64,000 bases of DNA from Marinobacter sp. F4218 (GTDB taxonomy: Bacteria; Pseudomonadota; Gammaproteobacteria; Pseudomonadales; Oleiphilaceae): contig NZ_JAHZIL010000005.1 in NCBI RefSeq assembly GCF_019443085.1, forward strand, positions 1 through 64,000, in the 5' to 3' direction. A program made the position numbers and the translations under genes. This document shows positions 44,705 to 54,687 of this stretch, piece by piece. The stretch's first letter is position 1; each line of letters begins with the position of its first letter. The notes under the pieces were generated by a model that was not told where the DNA came from, searched no databases, and saw only the letters and a list, made by a program, of their open reading frames with translations.

Positions 44705-45229
44705 ATGGCACGAGGCGTGAACAAAGTCATACTCATCGGGAACCTTGGGCAGGATCCGGATACCCGTTATACCCCCAACGGCAATGCGGTGGTCAACCTG
44801 AACCTCGCGACTGACGAGAGCTACAAGGATCGTCAGACAGGACAGCTGGTGCCGAAAACCGAGTGGCACCGTATTGTGCTGTTTGGCAAGGTCGCCGAGG
44901 TTGCCGGCCAATATCTGCGTAAAGGTTCCAAGGTCTACATCGAAGGCAAGCTGCAGACTCGCAAGTGGCAGGGTCAGGATGGTCAGGACCGGTACACGAC
45001 CGAAGTCGTAGTGGACATCAATGGCCAGATGCAGATGCTGGACAGTCGTGGCGAAGGTGGTATGAACCAGGGAGCGCCAGCGGGCCGTCCGCAGCAGTCT
45101 GGCAACAACGCTCCGGCGGGCCAGCAGAGCAACAACCCGCCACCGCAGCAGTCCGGTGGTTACAGTCAGCCGTCCCAGGGCAGCATGCCGGAGCCGGTTG
45201 ATGATTTTGATGACGATATTCCGTTCTAG
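44705..45229 (+). CDS. ssb: Single-stranded DNA-binding protein
   Basis: 174 residues. The OB fold (about 1-110) begins ARGVNKVILIGNLGQDPD. A Gln/Gly/Pro/Asn-rich linker (about 115-160) leads to the acidic tip DDFDDDIPF, the docking tail for repair and replication partners. AGGAGC lies upstream and a terminator follows. Confidence 0.97.
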   Translation: MARGVNKVILIGNLGQDPDTRYTPNGNAVVNLNLATDESYKDRQTGQLVPKTEWHRIVLFGKVAEVAGQYLRKGSKVYIEGKLQTRKWQGQDGQDRYTTEVVVDINGQMQMLDSRGEGGMNQGAPAGRPQQSGNNAPAGQQSNNPPPQQSGGYSQPSQGSMPEPVDDFDDDIPF

Positions 45230-45253
45230 GACCGAAACTGAATCCTTGACCTC

Positions 45254-45282
45254 AAAGGCCTCCGTATGACGGAGGCCTTTTT
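45254..45282 (+). terminator. Terminator after ssb
   Basis: AAAGGCCTCCG, loop TATGA, CGGAGGCCTTTTT: an 11 bp perfect stem with a T run. The AT-rich stretch from 45283 to 45442 should hold the msh promoter. TATTAT at 45348 is the best -10-like match but has no good -35. Confidence 0.93.
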
Positions 45283-45442
45283 GTTACTGTGTTGCAAAAA
45301 GACGTGAAATAAATCGAAAACCATAGAGTTCGGTTCATCTTCTCATCTATTATGTGAGCCAATGTAAAAATTGCTGAATTTTTGGACAAAATAAGAAAGA
45401 CTTGGCTCCGGCGAGTGGTCCTGATTTCACCTGAAGTACTCT

Positions 45443-46378
45443 ATGACAAAGCAATCCATCGTAAAAAATATTACCGGCTTATTCAGTGGGTCTGGGAGGC
45501 TTCAGCGCGTCTGTCTGGAGGTCCGACCGGATGGCATCGCCTGGGCCGAGGCAGCGGCGCGCTCCGGTGGGCCTGTTGGCTTCATTCAGTGTCGGCCAGC
45601 ACAGCGCACCCAGGCGTTGCAGGAACTCGTAAAGCGGCGCGGCTGGTCAGGGGCGCTCACAACACTGGTGTTGCCGCTGGATCAGTACCAGGTCTTTCAG
45701 ATGGAGCGTCCGGACGGGATTGAAGAGTCTGAACTTGGGGATGCCCTGAAGTGGAAACTCAAGGATTTCCTGGACTTCAGCCCAACCGATGTCGTGTCTG
45801 ATGTCTTCCCGTTCCCTGAAGACGCTTCCCGGGGCCGTGGCGCTCTTGTAAATGTGGTCGCAGCGCGAAAATCCCTTGCGAGAGAACTGGTCGCCCTGGT
45901 CGGTGCATCTGATCTCCTGCTGGATCGTATTGATATAGCGGAACTGGCTTTGCGCAACCTTGTGAGTGCCCTGGATGAGACCAAGCGGGGTGCCGCGCTC
46001 GTTCACCTGCGGGAAAACTACGGCCAGATGATTGTTTGTCGGGACGACACACTCTACCTGTCGCGTCGTCTGGATGTGTCGGCGGAGGATCTCCGGGATG
46101 TTTCACGTCAGGAAAACGCGGTTCAGTCCCTGGCCCTGGAGCTGCAGCGATCGCTCGATTATTACGAGAGTCAGTTGGGACAGGTGCCCCCGGCTGTCAT
46201 TCGTCTGGTTGCCCGAGACAGTGCTTTGCCGCTTGCATCCATGGTCTCGTCTTATGTGGCTGCAGGCGTGGAAATGCTGGATTGGTCGGTGTTGGGGCTG
46301 GATCAGCCCTTGGACAGCCGCTGCCTTACGGCCTGGAGTGCCGGTCTCTCAGGCACAAAAACGGGGGAGCGCTCGTGA
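45443..46378 (+). CDS. mshI: MSHA pilus biogenesis protein MshI (PilM-like)
   Basis: 311 residues. It is an actin-like-fold relative of PilM/GspL cytoplasmic domains and would form the inner-membrane assembly platform together with the next two products. LEVRPDGIAWAEA, LPLDQYQVFQMERP and LKWKLKDFLDFSP are typical of MshI as I recall it. It is the first gene of a tight msh operon. Its TGA overlaps the GTG start of the next gene. Confidence 0.85.
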   Translation: MTKQSIVKNITGLFSGSGRLQRVCLEVRPDGIAWAEAAARSGGPVGFIQCRPAQRTQALQELVKRRGWSGALTTLVLPLDQYQVFQMERPDGIEESELGDALKWKLKDFLDFSPTDVVSDVFPFPEDASRGRGALVNVVAARKSLARELVALVGASDLLLDRIDIAELALRNLVSALDETKRGAALVHLRENYGQMIVCRDDTLYLSRRLDVSAEDLRDVSRQENAVQSLALELQRSLDYYESQLGQVPPAVIRLVARDSALPLASMVSSYVAAGVEMLDWSVLGLDQPLDSRCLTAWSAGLSGTKTGERS

Positions 46379-46980
46379 TTCAACAGGTCAATCTGTACGT
46401 CCAGGAACTGCGGCCACACAAAGAGAGGATGCAAGCGGGGATGTTAATGGGCCTGGTTGGGCTACTGATCCTGGTGATAGGCGCAGCCGGTGCTGTTGTG
46501 CATTACCAGAACAACCGGCTTACGACACAGGTCAATGAGCTTGAGTTGCAGAATATTGGCCTGGAGCAGGACATCACCCGGTTATCGGCAGAGGTCAGTG
46601 CGCGGCAACCGGCGCCCGAGGTTCGGGAGGCGCTCGAACAAGTTAACGACGCTCTCCTGCGTCGGCAACGCCTTCTGGAGCGGGTAGAGGGACTGGTGCT
46701 TCACGGTGGCGGGCGTTTCTCTCCCCAGATGGCGGCTCTCGCGCGCCAGATTCCGGATAACGTCTGGTTAACGGGTATCCGGCTGAACGGGCAGCAGTCC
46801 AAGGTGACCATTGAGGGCCGAGCCCGTTCGAGTGCCCTGGTGCCGGCGTATCTGGAAAACCTGAGTGACGAACCGGCTTTTGCCGGCAAGACATTTGGTG
46901 CCTTCAGGCTTTCACGGCCTGAAAGTGGGCGTTGGATCGACTTTCATGTGGCTACGGAACGTTCCGGGGAGGCTAACTGA
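46375..46980 (+). CDS. MSHA biogenesis protein, PilN-like (MshI2)
   Basis: 201 residues starting at GTG 46375, which overlaps the mshI stop (GTGA) and follows GGGGGAG. A short cytoplasmic segment beginning MIQQVNLYVQELRP is the PilM-binding type. It is followed by one transmembrane helix (about 20-43), a coiled coil (about 45-100) and a PilN-like periplasmic domain with IPDNVWLTGIRLNGQQSKV. Its position matches the second mshI-type gene of Vibrio. Confidence 0.8.
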   Translation: MIQQVNLYVQELRPHKERMQAGMLMGLVGLLILVIGAAGAVVHYQNNRLTTQVNELELQNIGLEQDITRLSAEVSARQPAPEVREALEQVNDALLRRQRLLERVEGLVLHGGGRFSPQMAALARQIPDNVWLTGIRLNGQQSKVTIEGRARSSALVPAYLENLSDEPAFAGKTFGAFRLSRPESGRWIDFHVATERSGEAN

Positions 46981-47672
46981 TGGCAAAGCCCTGGAGTGAG
47001 TCTTTGCAGAACGGGGCGCAGTGGTTTAACGACCGCCCCATCCGTGAGCGCTTTCTCATCACGGTTACCATGCTGACGCTGCTTGCATTTATCGGTTGGG
47101 AGCTGGGCGTGGCGCCAGCGATCAAGAAGCAGGAGATTCTGGAATCCCGGCTCAGTGTTCTTGCCTCAAGTCGGGACAGCCTGCAGATTCAGCAGCAAAG
47201 CCTGACTGATCAGCTGGCTGCCGATCCGTCACAGGAACTGCGAGACCAATTGGAGTCGCGCCGGGAACGGTTGGCACGACTCGACCGGCAGATTGCAGAA
47301 ACGACGGGCCAGCTGATCGCACCCCGAGCCATGGTGTCTGTGTTGAAAGACATGCTGACGGCCCAGGAATCTCTGGGCCTCCAGGCTCTTGATCTGAAAA
47401 CGCCGGCGCCTGTTTTTGCGCCGGAGGGTGATTCTCCGACGGATCCGACGGCTGATCGGGAGCAGGGCAGCCCGCTGCTGTATGCCCATGACGTGGAGTT
47501 GACGGTGCAGGGGAGCTACCTGGAAGTCTTGGCTTACCTTGAACGGCTGGAAGCCCTGGATGAGCGCCTTGGGTGGGTAATTCTTGAGTACGATTCGGAA
47601 AGCTGGCCGGCCGGTAAAGCCATCATCCGGGTAAGAACACTGAGTTTAGAGTCGGCCTGGCTGGGAGTATGA
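46980..47672 (+). CDS. mshJ: MSHA biogenesis protein MshJ (PilO-like)
   Basis: 230 residues. One N-terminal transmembrane helix (about 26-43) is followed by a long coiled coil with many Gln, Arg and Leu and a small periplasmic domain (about 155-225). It likely pairs with the PilN-like product. ATG shares a base with the previous TGA. Confidence 0.83.
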   Translation: MAKPWSESLQNGAQWFNDRPIRERFLITVTMLTLLAFIGWELGVAPAIKKQEILESRLSVLASSRDSLQIQQQSLTDQLAADPSQELRDQLESRRERLARLDRQIAETTGQLIAPRAMVSVLKDMLTAQESLGLQALDLKTPAPVFAPEGDSPTDPTADREQGSPLLYAHDVELTVQGSYLEVLAYLERLEALDERLGWVILEYDSESWPAGKAIIRVRTLSLESAWLGV

Positions 47673-47673
47673 C

Positions 47674-48021
47674 ATGACCCGATTTGAAGCTTTGAAGCAC
47701 ACGTGCGTTGCGCCGATGGTCGTTGGCTGTTGGTTGGCGTTTGCTGGCCCGGCAGTTGCCCTTCAGGACCCAACGCGACCTCCGGGCTTCGACGAGCCCC
47801 AGGCACAAGCATTGCCGATGACTGACCTTGCGCTGCAGTCCATTCTGGTGGGAGCGGAGCGACGGCTGGCGGTGATCAATGGTGAGCCCCGAGTGGAAGG
47901 GCAGGCCTTTGACGGTGTCCGGGTGCGCCAGATTCATCGAGACCGGGTCGATGTGGTGGACCGGGGACGAGTTCGCACCCTGTATCTGGACGAGCTGCCT
48001 CAGGTACGCAGAACCCAATGA
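47674..48021 (+). CDS. mshK: MSHA biogenesis protein MshK (PilP-like)
   Basis: 115 residues. An N-terminal signal segment (to about 29) leads into LQDPTRPPG, the Pro-rich mark of PilP/GspC-like proteins, then an HR domain with LQSILVGAERRLAVINGEPR. It would link the inner-membrane platform to the secretin. It overlaps mshL by ATGA. Confidence 0.82.
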   Translation: MTRFEALKHTCVAPMVVGCWLAFAGPAVALQDPTRPPGFDEPQAQALPMTDLALQSILVGAERRLAVINGEPRVEGQAFDGVRVRQIHRDRVDVVDRGRVRTLYLDELPQVRRTQ

Positions 48022-49745
48022 CCAAGAAACAGGCGATCATGATCAAAAAGAACTCACTGGCGGTGCTGTTGATCGCGGCCACGCTGACGGCATGCAGTAA
48101 CAATCCGCTCCTGCGCTCGTCCACCGCGACGTCGACGGATGTTGCGGATGATATTGACAAGTCGTTGGCACAGGCGGAGCAACAAGCCGCGACAGAGCAG
48201 CAATCAACCGGGTCTGCGGCGTCACTGCCTGCGGACATCAGTGCCGCGTTGTTGCCGCCCTTGTCCAGCAGTGAGGATCTGGATGAACGCTTCGACGTGA
48301 ACGCCAGCAATATTCCCGCCGGCAGTTTCTTTGAATCCCTGGTTGAGGGAACCCGTTACAACGTGGTGGTTCACCCGGATGTGACGACGGTTGTTGATCT
48401 TCGCCTGCAAGATGTGACCGTTCCGGAAGTCATGGACATTTCTGCGGATCTATACGGCCTCGATATCCAGCGCGCCGGCCGACTTTTCAAGGTCAATGCG
48501 GATCGGATACAGACCCGGATGTTTCCGATCGATTACCTGCACTTCAAGCGCAAGGGTGGTTCGGAAACCCGGGTCAGTTCCGGCCAGGTGACCAGCACCC
48601 AGAGCAATGACCGGTTCTCGAACGGAAACAGTGACAACCGGAGCTCCGAGAGCAGGAACCTGATCGGTACGACCATTTCCACGGAAACTGAATCCAACTT
48701 CTGGTCCGATATCCGTCAGGCCCTGACGATGATTGTGGGCAACAGCAGTAATCAGCAGGTGGTTGTGAATCCGGGTGCGGGCCTGGTGATGGTCCGTGCC
48801 GGTACCGAAGATCTCAGGCTGGTCGAGGAGTACCTGCGCCGCACCGAACTGATCATGCAGCGCCAGGTCGTGCTGGAAGCCAAGATCCTGGAGATCATTC
48901 TTAACGAAGGCTACCAGCAGGGCGTCAACTGGTCCGATCTGCAAAGTGCCTCAGGGATCACCGCCTCTGACGGTTTGCCAGAAGATTTCACTGCCCAGGC
49001 GCTGGCGGGCCAGGTAATCAGTACGTCCGATATCGGGGGGCTGTTCTCCGCCAGTGTCCGCGCCGGCGATTTTACCGCGCTTATTGAACTGCTCGGTGAA
49101 CAGGGCAATGTGCAGATTCTTTCCAGTCCACGAATCTCGACGGTCAACAATCAGAAAGCCGTGATCAAGGTCGGCACCGATGAGTTCTTCGTCACGGACA
49201 TCGATTTTGACGACGACAACTCGACCCTCACCGGTTCAGACAGCACGTCCACATCGGTTGAGCTCACGCCGTTCTTCTCCGGAATCTCCCTTGACGTCAC
49301 CCCGCAGATTTCCGATACCGGCAGCATCACCCTGCACGTGCACCCGTCGGTCAGCGAGGTTAATGATCAGAACAAGGTCATCACCATTGGTGAGCGTGAT
49401 GTCACCTTGCCTCTGGCCATCAGTACAGTGCGGGAGACTGACAGCGTGATCCGGGCAGAAAGTGGCCAGATCGTGGTGATCGGAGGGCTGATACAGAACA
49501 CCAGCGAAGATACGAATTCGGCGGTTCCTTTTTTCAGTGACATTCCCGTGGTCGGCGAACTCTTCAAGCAGCGCCGGTTTCAGTCCCGCAAGAGTGAACT
49601 AGTGATCCTGCTGCGCCCGGTTGTTGCCGAGCCGGCGCGTATGAACGCGGACATCGCCGCAAGTCGTGAGCGCATGAATGTGCTTCGGGAACTGCTGCAA
49701 TCATCCAAGTCTGTTACCCCGGAACCGGAGAAAGCCCGTCGCTAG
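48018..49745 (+). CDS. mshL: MSHA outer-membrane secretin MshL
   Basis: 575 residues from ATG 48018; ATG 48039 in frame would give a tighter signal peptide. LLIAATLTAC is a lipobox, so it is a lipoprotein. The N-terminal secretin domains (about 80-260) include a Ser/Asn-rich loop. The C-terminal secretin domain contains VPFFSDIPVVGELFKQR and SELVILLRPVV. It forms the pore through which the pilus leaves the cell. Confidence 0.92.
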   Translation: MTKKQAIMIKKNSLAVLLIAATLTACSNNPLLRSSTATSTDVADDIDKSLAQAEQQAATEQQSTGSAASLPADISAALLPPLSSSEDLDERFDVNASNIPAGSFFESLVEGTRYNVVVHPDVTTVVDLRLQDVTVPEVMDISADLYGLDIQRAGRLFKVNADRIQTRMFPIDYLHFKRKGGSETRVSSGQVTSTQSNDRFSNGNSDNRSSESRNLIGTTISTETESNFWSDIRQALTMIVGNSSNQQVVVNPGAGLVMVRAGTEDLRLVEEYLRRTELIMQRQVVLEAKILEIILNEGYQQGVNWSDLQSASGITASDGLPEDFTAQALAGQVISTSDIGGLFSASVRAGDFTALIELLGEQGNVQILSSPRISTVNNQKAVIKVGTDEFFVTDIDFDDDNSTLTGSDSTSTSVELTPFFSGISLDVTPQISDTGSITLHVHPSVSEVNDQNKVITIGERDVTLPLAISTVRETDSVIRAESGQIVVIGGLIQNTSEDTNSAVPFFSDIPVVGELFKQRRFQSRKSELVILLRPVVAEPARMNADIAASRERMNVLRELLQSSKSVTPEPEKARR

Positions 49746-49746
49746 C

Positions 49747-50586
49747 ATGTACGAATCCCACTTCGGACTGCAGGAAGCACCGTTCGCATTGACGCCAAAC
49801 ACCCGATACTTCTTGCGGGCTCCCAGCCATAGCGATGCGCTGGAGCTGCTGCTGGTTGCGCTGAGTGAACGTGAGGGTTTCATCAAGATTACGGGCGAGG
49901 TCGGCACGGGTAAGACCTTGTTGTGCCGCCTGTTGCTCAATGAGCTGGAGCTGAAGGCCCGCACTGCTTACATCCCCAATCCGCACCTGACCCCGGAAAC
50001 CCTGTACGAGGCTGTGGCCGAAGAACTGGGCGTGGATGTGTCCGCCTGCGCCAATACTCATCAGATTCTCAAGGCTCTGAATGAGAAGCTGATTGGCTTG
50101 GCCATGGACCAGAAACCGGTGGTTCTGGTGATTGATGAAGCCCAGGCGATGCCGGAAGAGACCATTGAGGCCCTCCGTCTTCTGACCAATCTCGAGACAG
50201 AAAGCGTGCGGCTGTTGCAGATTGTCTTGTTCGGGCAGCCAGAGCTGGATGTGCTGCTGCAGAAAGACAGCCTACGACAACTGAGGCAGCGTATTACTTT
50301 CCATTACCGATTGGCGCCCCTGGATCGAAACTCTGTTGCCCAGTACCTTCGGCATCGAGTAGCGCAGGCGGGCTACAACGGTGGGGATCTGTTTTCCAGC
50401 GGTGCGCTGCGCCTTATTTCACGCTCTTCCGGCGGCATCCCGCGCCTGGTCAATATTCTTGCCCACAAGGCAATGCTGGCGGCCTGGGGTGTTGGCGACC
50501 GGCAGGTCGGGCGTCGCCATGTCGCCCGGGCCATCCGTGATACCGAAAGTGTCCGGGCCCCCGGTTTGCTGGCGAGGTGGCTATGA
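49747..50586 (+). CDS. mshM: MSHA biogenesis ATPase MshM (ExeA-like)
   Basis: 279 residues from ATG 49747, one base after the mshL stop. It is an AAA+ protein that opens MYESHFGLQEAPFALTPNTR. Walker A is GEVGTGKT (50-57) and Walker B VVLVIDEAQ. Related ExeA proteins help place the secretin at the peptidoglycan. It is coupled to mshN by ATGA. Confidence 0.88.
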   Translation: MYESHFGLQEAPFALTPNTRYFLRAPSHSDALELLLVALSEREGFIKITGEVGTGKTLLCRLLLNELELKARTAYIPNPHLTPETLYEAVAEELGVDVSACANTHQILKALNEKLIGLAMDQKPVVLVIDEAQAMPEETIEALRLLTNLETESVRLLQIVLFGQPELDVLLQKDSLRQLRQRITFHYRLAPLDRNSVAQYLRHRVAQAGYNGGDLFSSGALRLISRSSGGIPRLVNILAHKAMLAAWGVGDRQVGRRHVARAIRDTESVRAPGLLARWL

Positions 50587-51689
50587 GCCTGCTCAACGAC
50601 GCGCTGCGCGCGGCTGAACAGCGCCAGAAAAGGCCGGACGTGGCGGCCGCGTATACCGGCCAGTCCTTTGTGCCGCGGAAGCAACGGCGCTGGCTGTTAC
50701 CGGTCTCGGTTGTGCTTACCGCCCTGGTGGTGGCCACTGCTGTTTACGAATATTCGTTCCGTGACCAGTCCATTGAGTCCGACGTTGCCGGGTCTGCGTC
50801 GAGGTCAGCGGTGAAGAGTAATCCAGAGCCTGCTGAAGCGGCCATCCAGGCTCCGCCAACCCCACCGAAAACCGCTGCGGATAATGCACGCCCCGCGAGC
50901 GAAGCCGAGAACACGACGGTTCAGGTTGAGCAGCCATCTGCGCCGGAGGAAGTCCGGAAGGTGACAGAAACGACGGCCGTTGAGCCTTCGCCAGGAGAGG
51001 TGGCCGAGACGCCAGAGGTAGCGGACCGGAAGCTGCAACTTACGGTCGACGCCCCGGCAACGGAAGAGTCCGAGCCTCGGCCAGCAGCCTCGCAGCCCCC
51101 TGTGAAACAGGTTCGCGAGACGCCTGAGGCTGTGGACCTGCGAGTCAGTCGGGAGCTGTCCAGCCTCCTGCGCACCGGCGATTCCCGGGCGGCCGAGCAG
51201 CGCCTGACCGACATCGCTTCGCGTCAGGACGCTCCCGTGAGTCGGGAGGTGTTCGCCCGAGCCATGCTGGTTCAGGACATGCCAGAGCGAGCTCTGCGCT
51301 GGTTGTCCGATGCCGAAGTGCAGGAGTATCCCGCGTTACGGTTGTTGGAAGCCCGGGCATTGTTGGCATTGGGCAAGCTTGAAGCGGCGCTGGCGACTCT
51401 GCTCCGGGATGTGCCATCGGTTCGGGAGTACACGGAATACCGGGTCACCCTGGCGACATTGTTGCAGCAATCCGGTCAGGCTGTTGAGGCAGCACGACAC
51501 TGGTCGGCGCTGATTTCGGTGGATGACAGTCGCCCAGCGTGGTGGGTGGGGCTGGCGATTGCCCTCGAGTCCCGGGGCGAAGTGTCCGGAGCCCTGAAAG
51601 CTTATTTCCAGGCAGCACGGTTGCCTGGTTTGTCGCCTTCGCTGACGGATTATGTCCGTGATCGTTTGAAAACACTGCAGGCAGGATAG
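50583..51689 (+). CDS. mshN: MSHA biogenesis protein MshN with TPR-like repeats
   Basis: 368 residues from ATG 50583 (MSLLNDALRAAEQRQ). A short cytoplasmic N-terminus is followed by a transmembrane helix (about 38-55), a long Glu/Pro/Ala linker (about 65-190) and a C-terminal helical repeat region (about 195-365) of TPR type. Its exact role in the pilus is not known; it is a constant neighbour of mshM. Confidence 0.83.
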   Translation: MSLLNDALRAAEQRQKRPDVAAAYTGQSFVPRKQRRWLLPVSVVLTALVVATAVYEYSFRDQSIESDVAGSASRSAVKSNPEPAEAAIQAPPTPPKTAADNARPASEAENTTVQVEQPSAPEEVRKVTETTAVEPSPGEVAETPEVADRKLQLTVDAPATEESEPRPAASQPPVKQVRETPEAVDLRVSRELSSLLRTGDSRAAEQRLTDIASRQDAPVSREVFARAMLVQDMPERALRWLSDAEVQEYPALRLLEARALLALGKLEAALATLLRDVPSVREYTEYRVTLATLLQQSGQAVEAARHWSALISVDDSRPAWWVGLAIALESRGEVSGALKAYFQAARLPGLSPSLTDYVRDRLKTLQAG

Positions 51690-51691
51690 GA

Positions 51692-53458
51692 ATGACGGAG
51701 CCCAAGAAAAAAATCCGTATTGGTGACCTGCTGGTCCAGGACGATGTCATTACCGAGCAGCAGCTAATGACGGCGCTACGGGAACAGAAAAACACTGGTC
51801 GGAAGTTGGGGCGCACCCTGATTGAGCTGGGCTATGTGGATGAGGACAATCTGCTCAACATCCTCTCCCGACAGCTCGAGGTGCCCTTTGTTCGGCTCAG
51901 GCACTACCAGTTCAACAATGAGTTGGTGAAAAAACTGCCGGAGGCCATGGCCCGGCGGTTTCGCAGCATTGTGCTGGCGGAGCAAGGTGGTGAGCTGCTG
52001 GTGGGCATGGCGGACCCGCTGGATATCTTCGCCTACGACGAGCTGGTTCGGATTCTCAAGCAGCCGGTTCGGCAAGCCGTGGTTCGCGAGAGTGAGCTGC
52101 TGAGTACGATCGATCTGGTGTACCGACGCACAGAGGAAATTGCCTCCCTGGCGGAAGAGCTGGAAGACGAACTCGGTGACGATGCCTTCGATCTGGCCAA
52201 CCTGTCTGCTGAATCGGAGAGCGCCGAAGCGCCTGTTGTAAAACTGCTGCAGACCCTGTTCGAGGATGCGGTGCAGGCCAGAAGCTCCGACATCCATATT
52301 GAGCCAGATGAGACGGTCGTGCGCATCCGCCAGAGGGTAGACGGCGTACTCCAGGAACAGGTGATGAAGGAGAAGCGTGTAAACGCGGCTCTGGTTCTGC
52401 GCCTCAAGTTGATGGCCGGTCTCAATATCTCGGAGAAGCGACTGCCTCAGGATGGCCGGTTCAACGTCCGGGTGAAGGGGCGGAGCATCGATGTCCGGGT
52501 TTCCACCATGCCGGTCCAGTACGGCGAGTCGGTGGTCATGCGTCTTCTGGATCAGAGTCAGGGCGTTCTGAATCTTGACGGTACCGGTATGCCTCCGAAA
52601 TTATTGGAACGGTTCCGTCGGATGATCCGGAAACCGCACGGCATGATTTTGGTGACCGGACCAACGGGCAGCGGCAAAACGACCACGCTTTACGGGGCAT
52701 TGAGTGAGCTGAATCGGCCCGAGCTGAAAATCATCACGGCCGAGGATCCTGTCGAATATCGCCTGCCGAGGATTACGCAGGTTCAGGTAAATCCAAAGAT
52801 CGGACTGGAGTTTGCTGGTGTTTTACGATCTGCGTTGCGCCAGGACCCAGATGTCATCCTGGTGGGGGAAATGCGTGACCGGGAAACGGTAGAAATTGGC
52901 CTCCGGGCAGCCATGACCGGCCACCTGGTGCTGTCGACCCTGCACACCAATGACTCGATCAGCAGCGCTATGCGCCTGATTGATATGGGTGCACAACCCT
53001 TCCTGGTGGCCAGTTCCTTGCTTGGCGTGGTTGCCCAGCGTTTGGTGCGACGGGTGTGTGACAACTGTTCAGCGGCCTATGAGCCAACCGAGCAGGAGAA
53101 TATCTGGCTCGACAGCTTTGATCTGGACCCTCTCGATCGGGAGGCCGGTTTCATGCAGGGGCGCGGCTGTTATCAGTGCAGCAACACCGGCTACAAGGGT
53201 CGGGTAGGGGTTTATGAGCTGCTCGAGATGAATGAAAAGATGCTGGATGCGCTGCGCCGGCAGGATGTTTCCGCGTTCACCCGGGCCGCCCGCCAAGGCG
53301 ATCTCTACCGTCCCCTGGGTCAGTGCGCCATGGATTATGCCCTAAAGGGAATGACGACTCTGGAGGAAGTGGCCCGTGTGGCCGCGACATCAGAGGACGA
53401 GTTCTCTGAAAGTGTGGAGATTCCCGTTCCGGATCAGCCTGTTGGGGAACTGCTCTGA
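51692..53458 (+). CDS. mshE: MSHA pilus extension ATPase MshE
   Basis: 588 residues, GspE/PilB family. The N-terminal MshEN-type domains include RIGDLLVQDDVITEQQLMTA. MshEN domains bind cyclic di-GMP in Vibrio MshE, so the same control is possible here. Walker A is GPTGSGKT (323-330) and Walker B DVILVGEMRD; a TLHTNDS His box is present. The tetra-Cys metal site is CDNC with CYQC. The start lies two bases after the mshN stop. Confidence 0.93.
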   Translation: MTEPKKKIRIGDLLVQDDVITEQQLMTALREQKNTGRKLGRTLIELGYVDEDNLLNILSRQLEVPFVRLRHYQFNNELVKKLPEAMARRFRSIVLAEQGGELLVGMADPLDIFAYDELVRILKQPVRQAVVRESELLSTIDLVYRRTEEIASLAEELEDELGDDAFDLANLSAESESAEAPVVKLLQTLFEDAVQARSSDIHIEPDETVVRIRQRVDGVLQEQVMKEKRVNAALVLRLKLMAGLNISEKRLPQDGRFNVRVKGRSIDVRVSTMPVQYGESVVMRLLDQSQGVLNLDGTGMPPKLLERFRRMIRKPHGMILVTGPTGSGKTTTLYGALSELNRPELKIITAEDPVEYRLPRITQVQVNPKIGLEFAGVLRSALRQDPDVILVGEMRDRETVEIGLRAAMTGHLVLSTLHTNDSISSAMRLIDMGAQPFLVASSLLGVVAQRLVRRVCDNCSAAYEPTEQENIWLDSFDLDPLDREAGFMQGRGCYQCSNTGYKGRVGVYELLEMNEKMLDALRRQDVSAFTRAARQGDLYRPLGQCAMDYALKGMTTLEEVARVAATSEDEFSESVEIPVPDQPVGELL

Positions 53459-54687
53459 TGCAATACAGCTACCGGGGTAAAGATGATCGCGGCATCGTGC
53501 AACAGGGCTTACTGGTTGCAGCGAGTGCAGACGCTGCTGCCTCCGAGTTGATGCGCCGGGGCATTACGCCGCTCACCATTGATGAGCGACAGGAACAGGT
53601 TTCGCTGAGTGATCGCCTGAACGGCACTCCACTGTTCCGGAAAAGGGTCACGCTGGACGAACTGATCGTCTTCTGCCGGCAGATGAATGCGCTGACCAAG
53701 GCGGGTATTCCCCTGATCCGTACCATGCGTGGCTTGGCGGAGACCACCCGTTCGCCGGTACTGGCGGACGTTCTTTCGGACGTAACCTCAAGACTGGAGG
53801 GCGGCACCACCATGGCCGCGGCCATGCAGGCTCACCCCAGGGTCTTCTCAGAACTGTTCGTCGCGATGATCCACGTTGGTGAAAACACCGGCATGTTGGA
53901 CGACGCCTTCAAACGACTGTCCGATATCCTGGAGTTGGAACGGGACACCAAGCGCCGCCTGAAGCAGGCCATGCGCTACCCAACCTTTGTGATAATCGCA
54001 TTGCTGGCGGCCCTGATGGTGGTGAATTTTTTGGTCATCCCGAAATTTGCGGCCGTGTTCAACAAGCTGGGGGCGGACCTGCCGTTCCTGACACAGGTGC
54101 TTGTCGGAACGTCCGACTTCCTGTTGAGCTACTGGTACGTCCTGCTGTTTGCGATAGCTTCAGGCGGGCTTTTGCTCCGCCAGTGGAAGCAGACGGAGAA
54201 GGGGCGGCTGACCTGGGACCGGTACAAGCTGCGTATGCCCATCATCGGGCCGCTGCTGGAGCTGATCACCCTGAGCCGCTTTGCCCGGAACTTTGCCTCC
54301 ATGCTGTCGGCAGGAATGCCGGTGACACACGCGCTGACGGTCGTGGCAGATGCCACTGACAATGCGTGGATTTCCAGTCATATCAAGGAAATGCGCGCGG
54401 GTATCGAGCGAGGTGAAAGCCTGCTCCGGACCGCCCGGCAGAGCCAGATGTTTACGCCGTTGATACTGCAGATGATCGCGGTCGGTGAAGAAACCGGTTC
54501 CGTCGATGAAATGCTCAATAACGTGGCGGATTTCTACGATGAGGACGTGGACTACGGACTCAAGCGGCTGGCGGAATCGATTGAACCGATCCTGATTGTG
54601 GCGATGGGCATCCTGGTCCTGATTCTCGCGCTCGGTGTGTTCCTGCCCATCTGGGATCTGGGAGCCGCCGCCATGGGGCGTGGTTGA
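53458..54687 (+). CDS. mshG: MSHA inner-membrane platform protein MshG (PilC/GspF)
   Basis: 409 residues. Two GspF domains (about 65-190 and 270-395) and three transmembrane segments are visible. FCRQMNALTKAGIPLIRTMR and the second-domain FARNFASMLSAGMPV are typical. It transmits ATPase motion to pilin assembly. ATG overlaps the mshE stop. Confidence 0.93.
   Translation: MQYSYRGKDDRGIVQQGLLVAASADAAASELMRRGITPLTIDERQEQVSLSDRLNGTPLFRKRVTLDELIVFCRQMNALTKAGIPLIRTMRGLAETTRSPVLADVLSDVTSRLEGGTTMAAAMQAHPRVFSELFVAMIHVGENTGMLDDAFKRLSDILELERDTKRRLKQAMRYPTFVIIALLAALMVVNFLVIPKFAAVFNKLGADLPFLTQVLVGTSDFLLSYWYVLLFAIASGGLLLRQWKQTEKGRLTWDRYKLRMPIIGPLLELITLSRFARNFASMLSAGMPVTHALTVVADATDNAWISSHIKEMRAGIERGESLLRTARQSQMFTPLILQMIAVGEETGSVDEMLNNVADFYDEDVDYGLKRLAESIEPILIVAMGILVLILALGVFLPIWDLGAAAMGRG

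Noticed and set aside
45283..45442. Sigma-54 promoter for the msh operon
   Set aside because: No TGGCAC-N5-TTGC match was found; only a weak sigma-70 -10 (TATTAT) is visible.
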